Positions 47,152 through 60,100 of a DNA stretch of 64,000 bases are shown one piece after another. The stretch's first letter is position 1; each line of letters starts with the position of its first letter. Origin of the DNA: Tenodera sinensis (Eukaryota > Arthropoda > Insecta > Mantodea > Mantidae); NCBI GenBank assembly GCA_030765045.1, contig CM060964.1, forward strand, positions 280,396,502 through 280,460,501, in the 5' to 3' direction. The notes beneath the pieces were generated by a model. It did no database searches and was not told the DNA's origin. It worked only from the letters and a program-made list of their open reading frames with translations. A program made the translations under genes and the position numbers.

Positions 47152-47931
47152 CAGTGGCGTAAATGACGGCCTCTCAGATCCCGCGGCGCGGAGTGCCCCG
47201 ATCTTTATGGGTCCCCATACTGCCTTTAATAGTTTTCTTAAAAAGTACATTTTATATTCAACTCAACCATAGAAAATCACTAGGAAGAAGCGCTGGAGCA
47301 GATGCACTTCACTGATGACATATTGGCGACAGAAGTATACCATGTAAGCATTTCCTATCCTTTCTTGCTTAACAGTGTGAAACAAGCTTACCTCCAAGTG
47401 CGTATGCATTCACAATCATATAGAGAAATTCATTTAAGCACGGTATTTTATTCAGTACGGTTGTTATAAAAGCCGAACAAACTACATCGTGTGTACGACT
47501 AGTACCTATGCGAAAATGTAGTCGATTGGCCAATAAATTGGATTATTTTAGAATTTGGTAATAAGGTATAGACATAAATAATTTTGTGTTCTAATCAGTT
47601 GTTAGTGTTATTGCTTCTGAACGATATCTGAGAAGTTTGCTTGAGTTACCCAGAATATTGACAGATAACAATTTTGTTTCACCTATGTCCATTATCCGTT
47701 TAGCGAGGGTATGTTGTTTATTTAGGAAACAATTATTTTAACAATTCGCGAGGTTGTGTTCCAAAAAAGAGTTCATCATTAGGCAAGTTTATTTCACTTT
47801 TATACTATTCTATATATGTATACATATGTAATATTTTAATATTTCCATTTTTAAGCTTTTTTAATAAGTACGGTCCCCAACATTTATTTGTAGGGGGGGG
47901 GGGGGTCTCCAAAGCTTTAGCTACGCCACTG
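47152..47931. mobile_element. Non-autonomous hAT element (family B), perfect 8-bp TSD
   Basis: Left end CAGTGGCGTAAATGA; right end reverse-complemented CAGTGGCGTAGCTAA. CAGTGGCGTA is a common hAT terminal motif in animals. The 8-mer CCTACATA lies at 47144-47151 and 47932-47939. The 780-bp interior is non-coding and has a run of twelve or more G near 47894. It sits 105 bp beyond the end of the outer hAT. Confidence 0.9.
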
Positions 47932-47939
47932 CCTACATA

Positions 47940-49745
47940 TAGTTATATTCATTTGTAGGCATAGTGGTGACTAGGCAGAACGCGTGTAGCTGGGAGCACA
48001 TGGAATAATTCTTTGTGCTGTTCGAGGCAAATGAACTGATGTAGGTTTATTTGTGTTAATCCTAAGATTGATTTCTCTTTCTCTAATATTTTTGACAGAC
48101 ATCTTTTAGTGTCTAATAACCCCATTGCCTTTCTTATTGTTCTTTCTTTCTTTTTTTAGTGGGGGAGGGAACGGAAGTTGTAGACATATTTTTATTCATG
48201 ATTAAGCATATGAAGTTGCCCTGTTTCCCGTTAGTAGGAAGCTCGAAAATCCCGAAGAGAAACCTGTAGAGGAGTATTCAGGATTATGTGGGGACAGCAA
48301 CAGGTGCGTGATGCCGGCCAGAAACAGGTGGTCCTCGTAATTCGATCCACTGTACTTCCTTTTCGGTATCACGTAAGGAAGTTTGCTTCACATCCTCACT
48401 TACTCTATGTTAAACGCTTTACAAATAGCGTTCGCCACTTTATTGCCTATCGTGCGATTTTGCGGTTTGTTACATTATCCTCCCTTTTGTGTCGAAATAT
48501 AGGTATTTTTTTCTTTTCTTTCTTTGTTTCTTTCTTCATTTCACCATGTTGGTGTTTCTTCTATTGCCTCAGTTTTAGTTCTTAACTCTCTTTTCTGATG
48601 TAATCTTATGCGGTAGAGCCTATACTTTCGCATATTTTCAACATAAGCTGGGTTTTCATGTGCTTCGTGAAATGACAGGTTTCAGCGAAATCCTATCAGT
48701 ATAGAATGAAGTTACACAATAAGCCTAACAAACATCGTCATTTCATTAAGAACCGGGGCAGAATGTGTAGGTACGTACTCGTTTTCTTTCTTTTTTTTTT
48801 TTTTTTTTTTCAGAATACGCCGGCTTTTCGCGATCTGCCTACGATCTTCGCGAAATGACGGATTTCAGCGAAAACCTACAACATGTACCTGTACGATTAG
48901 GAGCGCTGATATGAGGTAAAACATAGAACAAAATTTATATTAAAGTAGAAATAACATGCGAATTTTGCTAACGAAACAAAAAAGAAAATAATAGCAGTTT
49001 GGTTTGTGAAAAAAGAAAAGAAAAAGAAACGAAGAAACAACCAGCACCTGATCTTAGAGTCTATACTGATTTCTAGACCTATGGGACACACTATATGACG
49101 TCAGTCTAGTGACTTTAGTAGTCCCAAGGATTATGATACCTAATTCTTTAGTTTGCATACCATGTAACTTGAAATCTTCTTTTATCCAGGGAATGGATAA
49201 AAAATCACCTCTCGGATGTTCTCTCTGGTGATTAAGGGCTACGGGGTGTTTTAATACTCGAGGGTCAGATGACTCCAATTTTATAGCCTCTAACGACAAT
49301 TAGGTAGTGAGTGAAATTAAGAAAAATTAACTTGATTAGTTAAAAAGTCTTCGCCACAAACCCATCCAGGTTAAGGACACGAAGCAGAAGATATGGTTCA
49401 AACACCATGTTCGTGTGTTTGTAGTCAAGTATGAGGGCGTCTAGTCTTGCGTTTCGCATAAAACAGTTGGAGACTATAACGTTTCCTACCGTCTTAGGTA
49501 GCATACAGTATACCTGGCAATCTAAACATGTGTCATGACTATTTTTATATGCACCGACTTGTTCCTTAATTCTATACTGTACACGTTACCCTACTCTTTT
49601 TTACTTTCTCTACTACGTCAGTACACACAGTAAGTAGAGGAAGCATTGCGTTCCATCCAAACATATTATACCAAGATTTCATCGGAAATACATGTTCCGA
49701 GACTATCTGAAACAATAAAAGAAAAAATAACATTTATAGAAAAAG
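47940..49745. other. Intergenic DNA with an imperfect direct repeat and a poly-T tract
   Basis: CTTCGTGAAATGACAGG with TTTCAGCGAAATCCTA near 48663 is repeated as CTTCGCGAAATGACGG with TTTCAGCGAAAACCTA near 48846 (offset 183). A poly-T tract (48789-48810) lies between. A minus-strand 81-codon frame at 49054-49299 has no recognised family. No gene called. Confidence 0.4.
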
Positions 49746-49747
49746 AT

Positions 49748-52700
49748 CTGGTAGGTAGGTGGGTGGGTAGGTAAGTGGGTAGGTGGGTGGGTGGGGAGGT
49801 ATGTAGATAGGTAGGTGGTAGGTGGGTGGGGAGGTAGGTAGATAGATAGGTGAATGGGTGGGTAGGTAGGTGGGTGGGTAGGTAAGTGGGTAGGGGGTGG
49901 GTGGGGAGGTAGGTAGATAGGTAGGTGAATGGGTGGGTAGGTAAGTGGGTAGGTGGGTGGGTGGGGAGGTGGGTAGATGGGTGGGGAGGTAGGTAGATAG
50001 ATAGGTGAATGGGTGGGTAGGTAGGTAGGTGGGTAGGTGGGTGGGTAGGTAAGTGGGTAGGTGGGTGGGTGGGGAGGTACATAGGTAGATAGGTAGGTGG
50101 GGAGGTAGGTAGATAGATAGGTGAATGGATGGGTAGGTAGGTAGGTGGATGGGTGGGTGGGTGGGTAGTTGGTGAGCTAGATAGGTGTGTAGGTAGATAG
50201 GTAAATGGGTAGGTGGGTGGGTGGGGAGGTAGGTAGATAGGTAGGTGGGTAGGTGGGTGGGGAGGTAGGTAGGTAGATAGATAGGTGAATGGGTAGGTAG
50301 GTAGGTGAGTAGGTAGGCAGGTGGGTGGCTGGGTAGGTAGTTGGTGAGCTAGATAGGTGTGTAGGTAGATAGGTAGGTGGATAGGTAGGTAGGTGGCTAG
50401 GTGGGTGGTTAGGTAGGTAGATAGGTAGGTGGGTGGTTAGGTAGGTAGATAGGTATGTGGGTAGGTGGGTAGGCAGGTTGTTAGATAGGTAGGTGGATGG
50501 GTGAGTAGGTGTGTGGGTGGGTAGATAGGTAGTTAGATAGGAAGGTGGATGGGTGCGTAGGTGTGTGGGTGGGTGGGTAGGTAGGTAGTTAGATAGGTAG
50601 GTGGATGGGTGAGTAGGTGTGTGGGTGGGTGGTTAGGCAGGCAGTTAGATAGGTAGGTGGATGGCTGAGTAGGTGTGTGGGTGGGTGGTTAGGCAGGTAG
50701 TTAGATAGGTAAGTGTATGGCTGAGTAGGTGTGTGGGTGGGTAGGTAGTTAGATAGGTAGGTGTATGGCTGAGTAGGTGTGTGGGTGGGTAGGTAGGTAG
50801 TTAGATAGGTAGGTGTATGGCTGAGTAGGTGTGTGGGTGGGTGGGTAGGTAGGTAGTTAGGTAGGTGGATGGGTGAGTAGGTGTGTGGGTGGGTGGGTAG
50901 GTAGGTAGTTAGATAAGTAGGTGGATGGCTGAGTAGGTGTGTGGGTGGGTAGGTAGGTAGTTAGATAGGTAGGTGTATGGCTGAGTAGGTGTGTGGGTGG
51001 GTAGGTAGGTAGTTAGGTAGGTGGATGGGTGAGTAGGTGTGTGGGTAGGTGGTTAGGCGGGTAGTTAGATAGGTGGGTGTATGGCTGAGTAGGTGTGTGG
51101 GTGGGTAGGTAGGTAGTTAGATAGCTAGGTGGATGGGTGGGTAAGTAAGTGGGTAGATGGGTGGGTGGGGAGGTGGGTAGATGGGTGGGGAGGTAGGTAG
51201 ATAGATAGGTGAATGGGTGGGTAGGTAGGTAGGTAGGTAGGTGGGTGGGTGGGTGGGTAGGTAAGTGGGCAGGTGGGTGGGTGGGGAGGTAGGTAGATAG
51301 ATAGGTGAATGGATGGGTAGGTAGGTAGGTGGATGGGTGGGTGGGTAGTTGGTGAGCTAGATAGGTGTGTAGGTAGATAGGTAAATGGGTAGGTGGGGGG
51401 TGGGGAGGTAGGTAGATAGGTAGGTGGGTGGGGAGGTAGGTAGGTAGGTAGATAGATAGGTGAATGGGTAGGTAGGTGAGTAGGTAGGCAGGTGGGTGGC
51501 TGGGTAGGTAGTTGGTGAGCTAGATAGGTGTGTAGGTAGATAGGTAGGTGGATAGGTAGGTAGGTGGCTAGGTGGGTGGTTAGGTAGGTAGATAGGTAGG
51601 TGGGTGGTTAGGTAGGTAGATAGGTATGTGGGTAGGTGGGTGGGTAGGCAGGTTGTTAGATAGGTAGGTGGATGGGTGAGTAGGTGTGTGGGTGGGTAGA
51701 TAGGTAGTTAGATAGGAAGGTGGATAGGTGCGTAGGTGTGTGGGTGGGTGGGTAGGTAGGTAGTTAGATAGGTAGGTGGATGGGTGAGTAGGTGGGTGGG
51801 TGGTTAGGCAGGTAGTTAGATAGGTAGGTGGATGGCTGAGTAGGTGTGTGGGTGGGTGGTTAGGCAGGTAGTTTGATAGGTAGGTGTATGGCTGAGTAGG
51901 TGTGTGGGTGGGTAGGTAGGTAGATAGGTAGGTGTATGGCTGAGTAGGTGTGTGGGTGGGTGGGTAGGTAGGTAGTTAGGTAAGTGAATGGGTGAGTAGG
52001 TGTGTGGGTGGGTAGGTAGGTAGTTAGATAGGTAGGTGGATGGCTGAGTAGGTGTGTGGGTAGGTAGGTAGTTAGATAGGTAGGTGTATGGCTGAGTAGG
52101 TGTGTGGGTGGGTGGGTAGGTAGGTAGTTAGGTAGGTGGATGGGTGAGTAGGTGTGTGGGTGGGTGGTTAGGCGGGTAGTTAGATAGGTAGGTGTATGGC
52201 TGAGTAGGTGTGTGGGTGGGTAGGTAGGTAGTTAGATAGGTAGGTGGATGGGTGAGTAGGTGTGTGGGTAGGTAGGTAGTTAGGTAGGTGGATGGGTGAG
52301 TAGGTGTGTGGGTGGGTGGTTAGGCAGGTAGTTAGATAGGTAGGTGGATGGGTCAGTAGGTGTATGGGTGGGTAGGTAGGTAGTTAGATAGGTAGGTGTA
52401 TGGCTGAGTAGGTGTGTGGGTGGGTAGGTAGGTAGTTAGATAGGTAGGTGTATGGCTGAGTAGGTGTGTGGGTGGGTGGGTAGGTAGGTAGTTAGGTAGG
52501 TGGATGGGTGAGTAGGTGTGTGGGTGGGTAGGTAGGTAGTTAGATAGGTAGGTGGATGGCTGAGTAGGTGTGTGGGTGGGTAGGTAGGTAGTTAGATAGG
52601 TAGGTGTATGGCTGAGTAGGTGTGTGGGTGGGTAGGTAGGTAGTTAGGTAGGTGGATGGGTGAGTAGGTGTGTGGCTGGGTGGTTAGGCAGGTAGTTAGA

Positions 52701-53458
52701 TAGGTAGGTGTATGGCTGAGTAGGTGTGTGGGTGGGTAGGTAGGTAGTTAGATAGGTAGGTGGATGGGTGAGTAGGTGTGTGGGTGGGTGGTTAGGTAGG
52801 TAGTTAGATAGGTAGGTGGATGGGTGAGTACGTGTGTGGGTGGGTGGTTAGGTAGGTAGGTAGTTAGGTAGGTGGATGGGTGAGTAGGTGTGTGGGTGGG
52901 TGGTTAGGCAGGTAGTTAGATAGGTAGGTGAATGGGTGGGTAGGTGTGTGGGTAGGTAGGTGGGTACGTAGATAGATGTGTAGGAAGGTGTGTAGGTGGG
53001 TAGGTGGATGGTTAGGTAGGTAGGTAGGTGATTGGGCGGGTAGGTGGGTGGGTAGATAGGTGGGTAGGTAGATATTTGGGTAGGTGGGTGGGTAGGTAGG
53101 TGTGTAAATGGGTGGGTATGTGGGTGGTTAGGTAGGTAGATAGGTAGGTGGATGGGTGAGTAGGTGTGTGGGTAGGTAGGTGGGTTCGTAGATAGATGTG
53201 TAGGAAGTTGTGTAGGTGGGTAGGTGGGTGGGTAGGTAGATATGTGGGTAGGTGGGTGGGTAGGTAGGTGTGTAGATGGGTGGTTATGTGGGTGGTTAGG
53301 TAGGTAGGTAGATAGGTAGGTGGATGGGTGGGTAGGTGGATGGGTAAGTGGGACGGTAGGTGTGTAGCTGGGTGGGCCGGTAAGTGTGCAGGTGGGTGGG
53401 TGGTTAGGTAGGTGATTAGTTGGGTAGATAGGTAGGTGGATGGGTGGGTAGGTATGTA
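49748..53458. repeat. 3.7-kb G-rich GGTA/GGTG satellite with higher-order structure
   Basis: Nearly every base belongs to GGTA, GGTG, GATA or close variants. Units of about 40-55 bp recur from 50450 onward: GTAGTTAGATAGGTAGGTG, TATGGCTGAGTAGG, TGTGTGGGTGGG. A larger repeat is visible: GGTGAGCTAG occurs at 50171 and 51351, and a second marker at 50343 and 51514, giving a period near 1.17-1.18 kb. The plus strand is G-rich throughout, with perfect (GGGT)3GGG tracts at 50151-50165 and 51243-51257. Threonine-histidine-proline frames on the minus strand are artefacts of the repeat. Confidence 0.95.
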
Positions 53459-53525
53459 TGCGTGTATATATGCATGTGTGTGTGCGTGTGGGTCTACGTG
53501 TGTGTACGTGTGTGTGGGTGTATGG

Positions 53526-53557
<32 letters not shown>

Positions 53558-53580
53558 TGTGCGGTGTGGGGTGTGCAGTG
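53459..53580. repeat. (TG)n tract ending the satellite
   Basis: The GGTA satellite changes to TGTG/CGTG and a pure (TG)n run at about 53527-53554, then to unique sequence. Confidence 0.9.
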
Positions 53581-54407
53581 TGCTGTTGTGGGTTTCCAGG
53601 TTTTGTTTACGAAAAAACGGAAGATTTTCCCTTTTTGAGGTAAAAAGAGGAAGAGTTTCCCGTTTTAGAAAATAAAGGAGGTTTTTTTTTCCGACACAAC
53701 TAAACGCCAAAATAGAAGTTTTAAAACTGATTTTGGTCATGAGCACTTTTATTGTTGGTGTTTATTTTCATTTTTACTTTTTAAAAACAATTTTGTATCA
53801 CATTTTGTAATTTCAAAAAATTGTTTGCATGAATATAGAAAGTTTACAACCACCTATAATCCAAATTCAATCAATTTCTTAGGTCATCTGTTCCTCACAT
53901 CAGTGAAAATGCATGCATTTCGGAAACTAAGCGACTGAAATGAAAATCTAAATATAAAAGTTGCCTGGTTTGATAAAATAATATACTCGTAAACGTTTAA
54001 TAACTTTAGTGCCCACTACAATACTTCTATTCTAAGCAAATACTTATTACTTGTATTAACCTTGCATATATTAGAAATATCTTGTTAGTAGTGACTATTT
54101 GGGCATTGAGCACCAATCTGGATCTCATTAGCATAACAATAGATGCCGCTAATTGATACATGTCAAAGGAAGGGTAATAAATCAGCCCCATCCCACCCCC
54201 CACCCCACCCTAAGTGACACGGGTAATTCTTTGATCACGTGAGAATTCCAAAAGGTATGAGCATTCTGCCCCTCTTTGCATAATTTTCACATTAATTACA
54301 CCCCCCCCCCCATAAGCCACCCTCCCCCTCTGCCTGTTGGCAGATTCTCAAGACCAGCGCAGGCGGTCTTCGCCCCCTCCAAGTGGGGGGATGAAAATAT
54401 GTTTATC
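53581..54407. other. Flank between satellite and inverted-repeat arm; may include arm sequence
   Basis: Contains poly-C runs near 54195 and 54301. The left arm of the inverted repeat may begin anywhere in this interval, because its partner leaves the window at 64000. No gene. Confidence 0.4.
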
Positions 54408-56257
54408 TTAACGGATCCTTTGAGAAACTGACATATTTATGGCGGGTTTGAAAAAAAAATATGTGACAATTGGAAATGTTCCCCTCTGCCAGTTTTTGAA
54501 CAGAACAAGCTACAACTTGCAACGGCGAGCATAGACATCCGCATTTTCCCTGTCTGAACAGGCCTAGTATATTCATGTCGGGGGCGAGAGAATTTCCAGC
54601 GAGAATAGAAGATGGTAATCTTATTGGTTTCTTTGTGAAACTCGTATATTTATGTTGAAAAAAGATGCATTTTCTCATCACTCTGAAGACCACGATGCTA
54701 TAAATATCCTTAAACTGTTTCCCTTAAGATGCCATCAGTCTGTTACTCAAACTAAAATCCATTAAGTGGAGAGTTAGCTCACTCTGGCATTGGCCATGGA
54801 GACAAAAAATGTTAAGGTTTTTCTCTTAACATAGCGGCCAAAGATCACCCACCCGCAGGATCGGTAAGGTGAAATCTTTTCACTAGCGAAAGAATACTTC
54901 AGTCTTGAATTATTGCATTGACACGAGGACCACAGATGCGGTCCCCCACTGCGGAGGGGTTACCTGCCTTCCCTCATAATGACCGTATTGTGCGGGAGGG
55001 GCTGCGGTGGTCTTGGGCACACTTGAATGACATTCCCTACTCAGTCTTCTACATATATTTCTTACCAGCTCTTATGCCCATATCTTCATCGTGCTAGTTC
55101 AGATAAGCATTTGTAGAAATTATCTTATTGCTTATTTCGGTGAGATTCGGGCTACTTCTTGAGTCTTTTACATTCACAAGGCTTTCTCGGTCCACTTTTC
55201 CTGTGACATGTTTTCTAGTTTTTTTGTTGTTTATTTATCTATTTTGTTTATTTTGGATTCCTTATAGACTTCAATGGTGCCCGCACAATCAACACAAGCA
55301 CTATCTCTCACGCTTTACATTCACAGGAGTTTCTCTCTTCTCATTCATCCCCTGCCGGATTTTTCCAGAGTTCCATATAGGAATATATTGGTATTAATCT
55401 CGCGTATTTAAACGAATCTTATAATATTAAGGTCGCATTTTAGAGAGATTAAAGTTATCATCTGTTACACTCACATGACATTCTCTACTCCCGTACTATA
55501 ATTCAGACAAAACGTATGTTTCCGATATTCCACTAATATCATGGAAATATCTCCAAAAATATCCTACACCCGCAAACACGCACACACACGCCCGTAAACA
55601 CACACATACACACATACGCAGACAGACATACACGCACACACTCACCTACACATACACACACACAAACACATACACGCACACACAGACAGACATACATGCA
55701 CACAAACACTCGCACAAAACCGCATAAGCTTCATTTATAATTTCCTTAAATTAAGGACTTTATGCTAGCCAATGTATTACTTTTCACAAGGATTCTCTAC
55801 TCAGTTTTCTTTCTTATATATCCGGGGTGTTTAAGAGGACACTTATTTATACATTTATTTTCTTATTTATAGTATCTTACGAGATTACTATGCTTGTTTA
55901 ATCCTAGCAAGTAATATTTTTTAAATCGCACCAAAGAATAACGATACCACAATGCAGGAACAGTAAGCACCCGAGGAACCTAGCTGAATCATTGAACCAT
56001 CAGCAATACAGGTTATTATTGTTATTACATCATAAAATGAAAGCAAAATTGCATAAGGGCGCATTTTCAAAGTAATGGACAAATTTCAGACACTAAGTAA
56101 TATCTCGCCTTATTATTAGTTTCTTTATTGACAAATTCGAGAGTTCTGGTCAAAGTAATTACTGGAATAACCCATGTTTACATATAGGATAGCGCCTTTC
56201 AATCTTACAGAAAATTCTTTTGACTTCATTTCTACATAAACACACACATTAAAAAAT

Positions 56258-56490
56258 CTGATGTGTTGCACTCACATGACTTTCTCTACTCTTGTACTAT
56301 ACATTTTTACAAGCTCTTATTCCTATATCTTCTTCGTGTTAGTTGAGATAAACATTTGTACAAATTATCTTATTGCTTATTTCCATGTATGTGCAAGGAT
56401 GATATTAGAATACAGTAGGCTTTGGGCGATAGTCAAACCTTTAAGCTTTAAATTCTGTGCTATTTGCACGGCTATGATATAAAACATTAA
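56258..56490. repeat. ~240-bp repeat unit in the left arm
   Basis: Shows TGTTGCACTCACATGACTTT, CTCTACTCTTGTAC, CTCTTATTCCTATAT, AAATTATCTTATTGCTTATT, GTGCAAGGATGATATTAGAA and TACAGTAGGCTTTGGGCGAT in the same order as the units at 41.3-41.8 kb and 46.5 kb. A partial unit lies at 55024-55150. The mirror copy is at 61920-62151. Confidence 0.65.
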
Positions 56491-57134
56491 TATCACCAAT
56501 ACAATTAACTGAAGCTTGAGATTTCCGAAACTGTTAAGAATAAGTGTTACTTCAAATCATTTCACAACACAACGGAATCTTATTTATAATAATTATTTCC
56601 TGTGACATTTCTGCTTGCATACAGGTCATGAATATTTACAGATCACTATATCTTATTACAAAACATTTCGCTTTCACCTCAGGGTTCGAGGGGGCGGGGG
56701 GCTATCTTGAAAACTATACATTCCATGGCGCCTGCTTTAGTATACCCACACAAAGGAAATCTGTAACAAACTTGCGGTTCGACATAACGAAACTTTTACT
56801 GATCAAAATCTACCCCCACACACACGCATTCTTCTGAAGAAACCATTCCCACTGGAATTTTCGGCCCACCCGCATCTTTTGGACTTAGGTATTGCAATGG
56901 AATGCCCTACCAATGCTCTTACCAGAAAAAATAAATTTCTTGTGTGACAGCAGAGGGGTCCCTTTTTCAAAAAGCGAAATAAATTTCACATGCAATCTCT
57001 GAAATCCCATTCCTACAACTGGATGTATTTAATCATCATTTATATTGACAAGACAAGCGACTGTCTTTAACCCTCAGCCCCCCCCCCTACCTACAAAGGA
57101 GACCTTCGGTGGCATGTAGGCGTTCTTGCTAGCG

Positions 57135-57171
57135 TATATAAAGGCATCGCTAAGAGACCTTTCCCTCAGTT
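57135..57171 (+). promoter_or_regulatory. TATA box and initiator, left arm
   Basis: TATATAAAG at 57135-57143 and TCAGTT at 57166-57171 with the initiator A at 57168. The spacing of 33 bp from TATA start to initiator A is canonical for arthropod Pol II core promoters. Leader exon and splice donor follow at 57265/57266 (AAT/GTAAGT). Confidence 0.7.
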
Positions 57172-60100
57172 TGACTTGAGACGTCTAGGAGGGTATTTTT
57201 GAAGCTTATACACAATCAGTGAGGAAATTACACTTGCGCTACAGTCACCATTATCTTCATTGAATGTAAGTGTATTGTTTTTTTTTTCAATTTTCTATAC
57301 ATTATTTAAATGTATTTATTTTAAGATGTGAAATTAGATGGTTTTAAAGGGAAAAGAGAAAACATTATATACACATTGTCTATATGATTTACAAATTATT
57401 TTATCACAGTTTTTTCCTTTATATGTTGTTTCGTGCCTATCGCCGCAGTGTTTATATTTAAGGTGATAAATATACCCGTATAAGGCTTAAAACATGTTTT
57501 TTAAACAAGTTTAAATCTAATTTTTGATGCTGAGAAAGAAATTAACAAAATTCATGTTATACTTAAATGAGTATGTTCTGGAAATATTCTATCTAAATGA
57601 TGGATTTAATACGCCACAATAATAAAAAATCAATAAAAAGGAACATTGCTAATGATTTAAAACCTAAACATGGTCCTAATATATGTCTAAATTAAAAAAC
57701 TTTATGTAATTTCAGTGAGTCACATCGTTTTTTATAGATAGCATTACAATGTGTTCCTACCATGGAAATTATAGTTATTATCAGTTTTATTTATTTAACA
57801 TACAAACCAACATTGAAATGTATCATATCATTCAAAAAAACAAAGGAAAAGCTAGACATTTTATATATTCAGTCAATTTATGTCCTTGAAATTATCATTT
57901 CAGTCAGAATGAGAACTTATAATCAGGGCAACAAGCTGACCCTGGCTGGACGAGCTCGAAGGGCAGCTGTTTCTGAAGGGCCTGCAAGAGGTGTTGCAGA
58001 GCCTGAAGCAGTCACCTCCCCCCTTCAGGAAGATATTATTCCCCCACCCCCTGGTTTTGAAGACTCGCCATCGCAGCAGCAAATCGGTGATTGGAGAGAT
58101 ATCCCTGTGGAGGGGCTATGTATTTGCACCAACTGTGGTTACAAGACGGCCCTAATTTAACTACTACAGTCTTTGCAGGGTAAGTTTTCCTTACTAAAAA
58201 TATATTGTGGAATATTCTATAACTTTAAGTCATCATGACTTTTCACATCTTAGCTATTAACACTCTTTGTATACCACTACTACCAATATCACTACTACCA
58301 CTACCACTACCACCACTACTACTACTACCACTACTACCACTACTACTATTATTATTATTGTTGTTGCTGTTATTTTCTTTATAAATAAAACATGGTTTAT
58401 ATAATATATCTTGTATTAAACATTATCTTTCACTTTATTTAATGAGGACTTTTTCTAACTTTAGATACGGAAGCTGTGTCTCTTCAGCCTGAAGCAGACA
58501 CACAAACATCTACTGCTTTGGGTTGAGGCTGTAAGAGGCCGCACAGCGATGACAGTGAAGCCCAGGGACTCAGTAATGAACATCTCTCCAACACCGCTCA
58601 GATGGCGCAAACGAGTTCTCTGAACCAGGGGACTGTTTCAACAATCAGCGCTGCGGACAGCAGAAATATGCCGGGCCTATCATCCGCATCCTCACCATCA
58701 CCGGCAAAAAGGGTATGTCGGAATGATTATAATGACCTACAATGTAGGGTTATAGAGTCTGCATTCAAGGTCGTATATTCAATAGCAAAATTGAAAATAC
58801 AGCTGGAATAATGGACCCAAGCGAGTTCCTTAATGCATGCAAGGATCTTGTGATTAAAGAAATGGAATCCACACTTAAGAAGAGCATGTCTGGGTTAAAG
58901 ATGAGTTGTTCGATGAACGTCTCATATTTAATCCAGACACCTGATAATGAGAAAGTGGAATCGATATACTTTAATTCCAAGACAAAGGAGATTCAGCGAA
59001 CATCTAACCTTGGTGCAATCTTTCATGCAATGAAAAACTAAATCTTAGAAAACCTGGCCTGTTTCGAAGGCCAAGCAAGTTCAAAGACGCTGTTCGCAAT
59101 CCACTCTCTGGTGAATAGTGCCGCAGAATACAATCCGCTTCGGGCTTCAGGGTATATTGAGCTGCCGGAATGCATCAAGCGGAAAAAACCTGTTCTTAAT
59201 ATTAAGAACAGAGACGATTACTGTTTCGCTTGGTGCATGCTGGCTTCAAGATACCCTACAGAAAAACACCAGGACCGCATTTTATCATATCCTAGAGATT
59301 TGTTATTCAAAGCTTTCAATTATGAGGGAATCACACTCCCGTTTTCATTAGACCAAATTGATCGTTTTGAGAAGCAAAATTCTGAAGTATCTATAGCTGT
59401 ATTTGCTCTCAATGACAACAACTCGGTGGAGTCTATTCGCAAACCATCTGAGAGGAAGGCTAGCCCCATCAACATATTAATAATTGAGGAGGGGGGCAAG
59501 TCTCATTACTGCCTCATCAGGGATATATCGAGGCTCATTAGAAGTCAGGTAACTAAGCATCATGGGAAAATGTGGCTATGCGAGGCATGCATGACAAGGT
59601 GTCCCAACGAAGATGCCTTGAGATTGCATAAACTGAAGTGCAATAAATGCCAGATCCTCAAAATGCCTAAGCAGGGAGAGGTTCTCACATTTAATGCATT
59701 TTCAAAGTCTGCTCCTGTACCTTTTGTTATATATGCGGATATCGAGTCTGTTTTGAGGAAGGTTCACTCATGCGAGCCCTCAGACGCAACGAGTTGGACC
59801 CGAACCATTCAGGAACATGAAGCGATATCGATAGCGCTGAAGGTTATATGCAGGCATGATCAGACCTTGTCGAGGTTCAGGCTCATCAGGGGTGACAATG
59901 CTCTCAATGACTTCTTCAGCGAACTTAGACGGATCGCTGACGAAGTTATTGAAATATACGGGCATATAGTTCCGATGCATATGTCACCCGAGGACGAGCT
60001 GGATTTCCTCAATGCTGATCACTGTCACATATGCCTGAAAGGTTTTTCTATAGATGATCATAGAGTGAGGGACCATTCACATATTTCTGGTCATTATTTG

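Larger units (their letters stand above)
54408..58205 (+). repeat. Left arm of giant inverted repeat (at least 3.8 kb)
   Basis: Base by base this arm is the reverse complement of 60202-64000. Coordinate sums are constant at 118407 near the centre and 118408-118409 further out. The two small shifts come from homopolymer runs at 57079 and 57277. I noted about a dozen substitutions, so identity is about 99 percent or more. The inner junction is at 58205, where TTACTAAAAATATAT stops matching. The arm carries a promoter, leader exon, intron and first coding exon, a CA-rich tract (55567-55720) and ~240-bp repeat units (55024-55150, 56258-56490). The true outer end is not defined. Confidence 0.93.

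Noticed and set aside
49748..53458. Interstitial telomere or CRISPR array
   Set aside because: The units are GGTA/GGTG variants, not the insect telomere repeat TTAGG, and there are no unique spacers between constant repeats.
49666..53746. Long minus-strand frames rich in Thr, His, Pro and Leu across the GGTA satellite
   Set aside because: They are translations of the simple repeat and have no independent coding signal.
55128..55397. 89-codon hydrophobic frame in the arm
   Set aside because: The mirror copy breaks into two shifted frames, so the reading frame is not conserved between arms.
56544..56837. 97-codon frame repeated in both arms (mirror at 61572-61865)
   Set aside because: Its repetition only reflects the duplicated arm. 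The peptide is hydrophobic, low in structure and not similar to any family I know.
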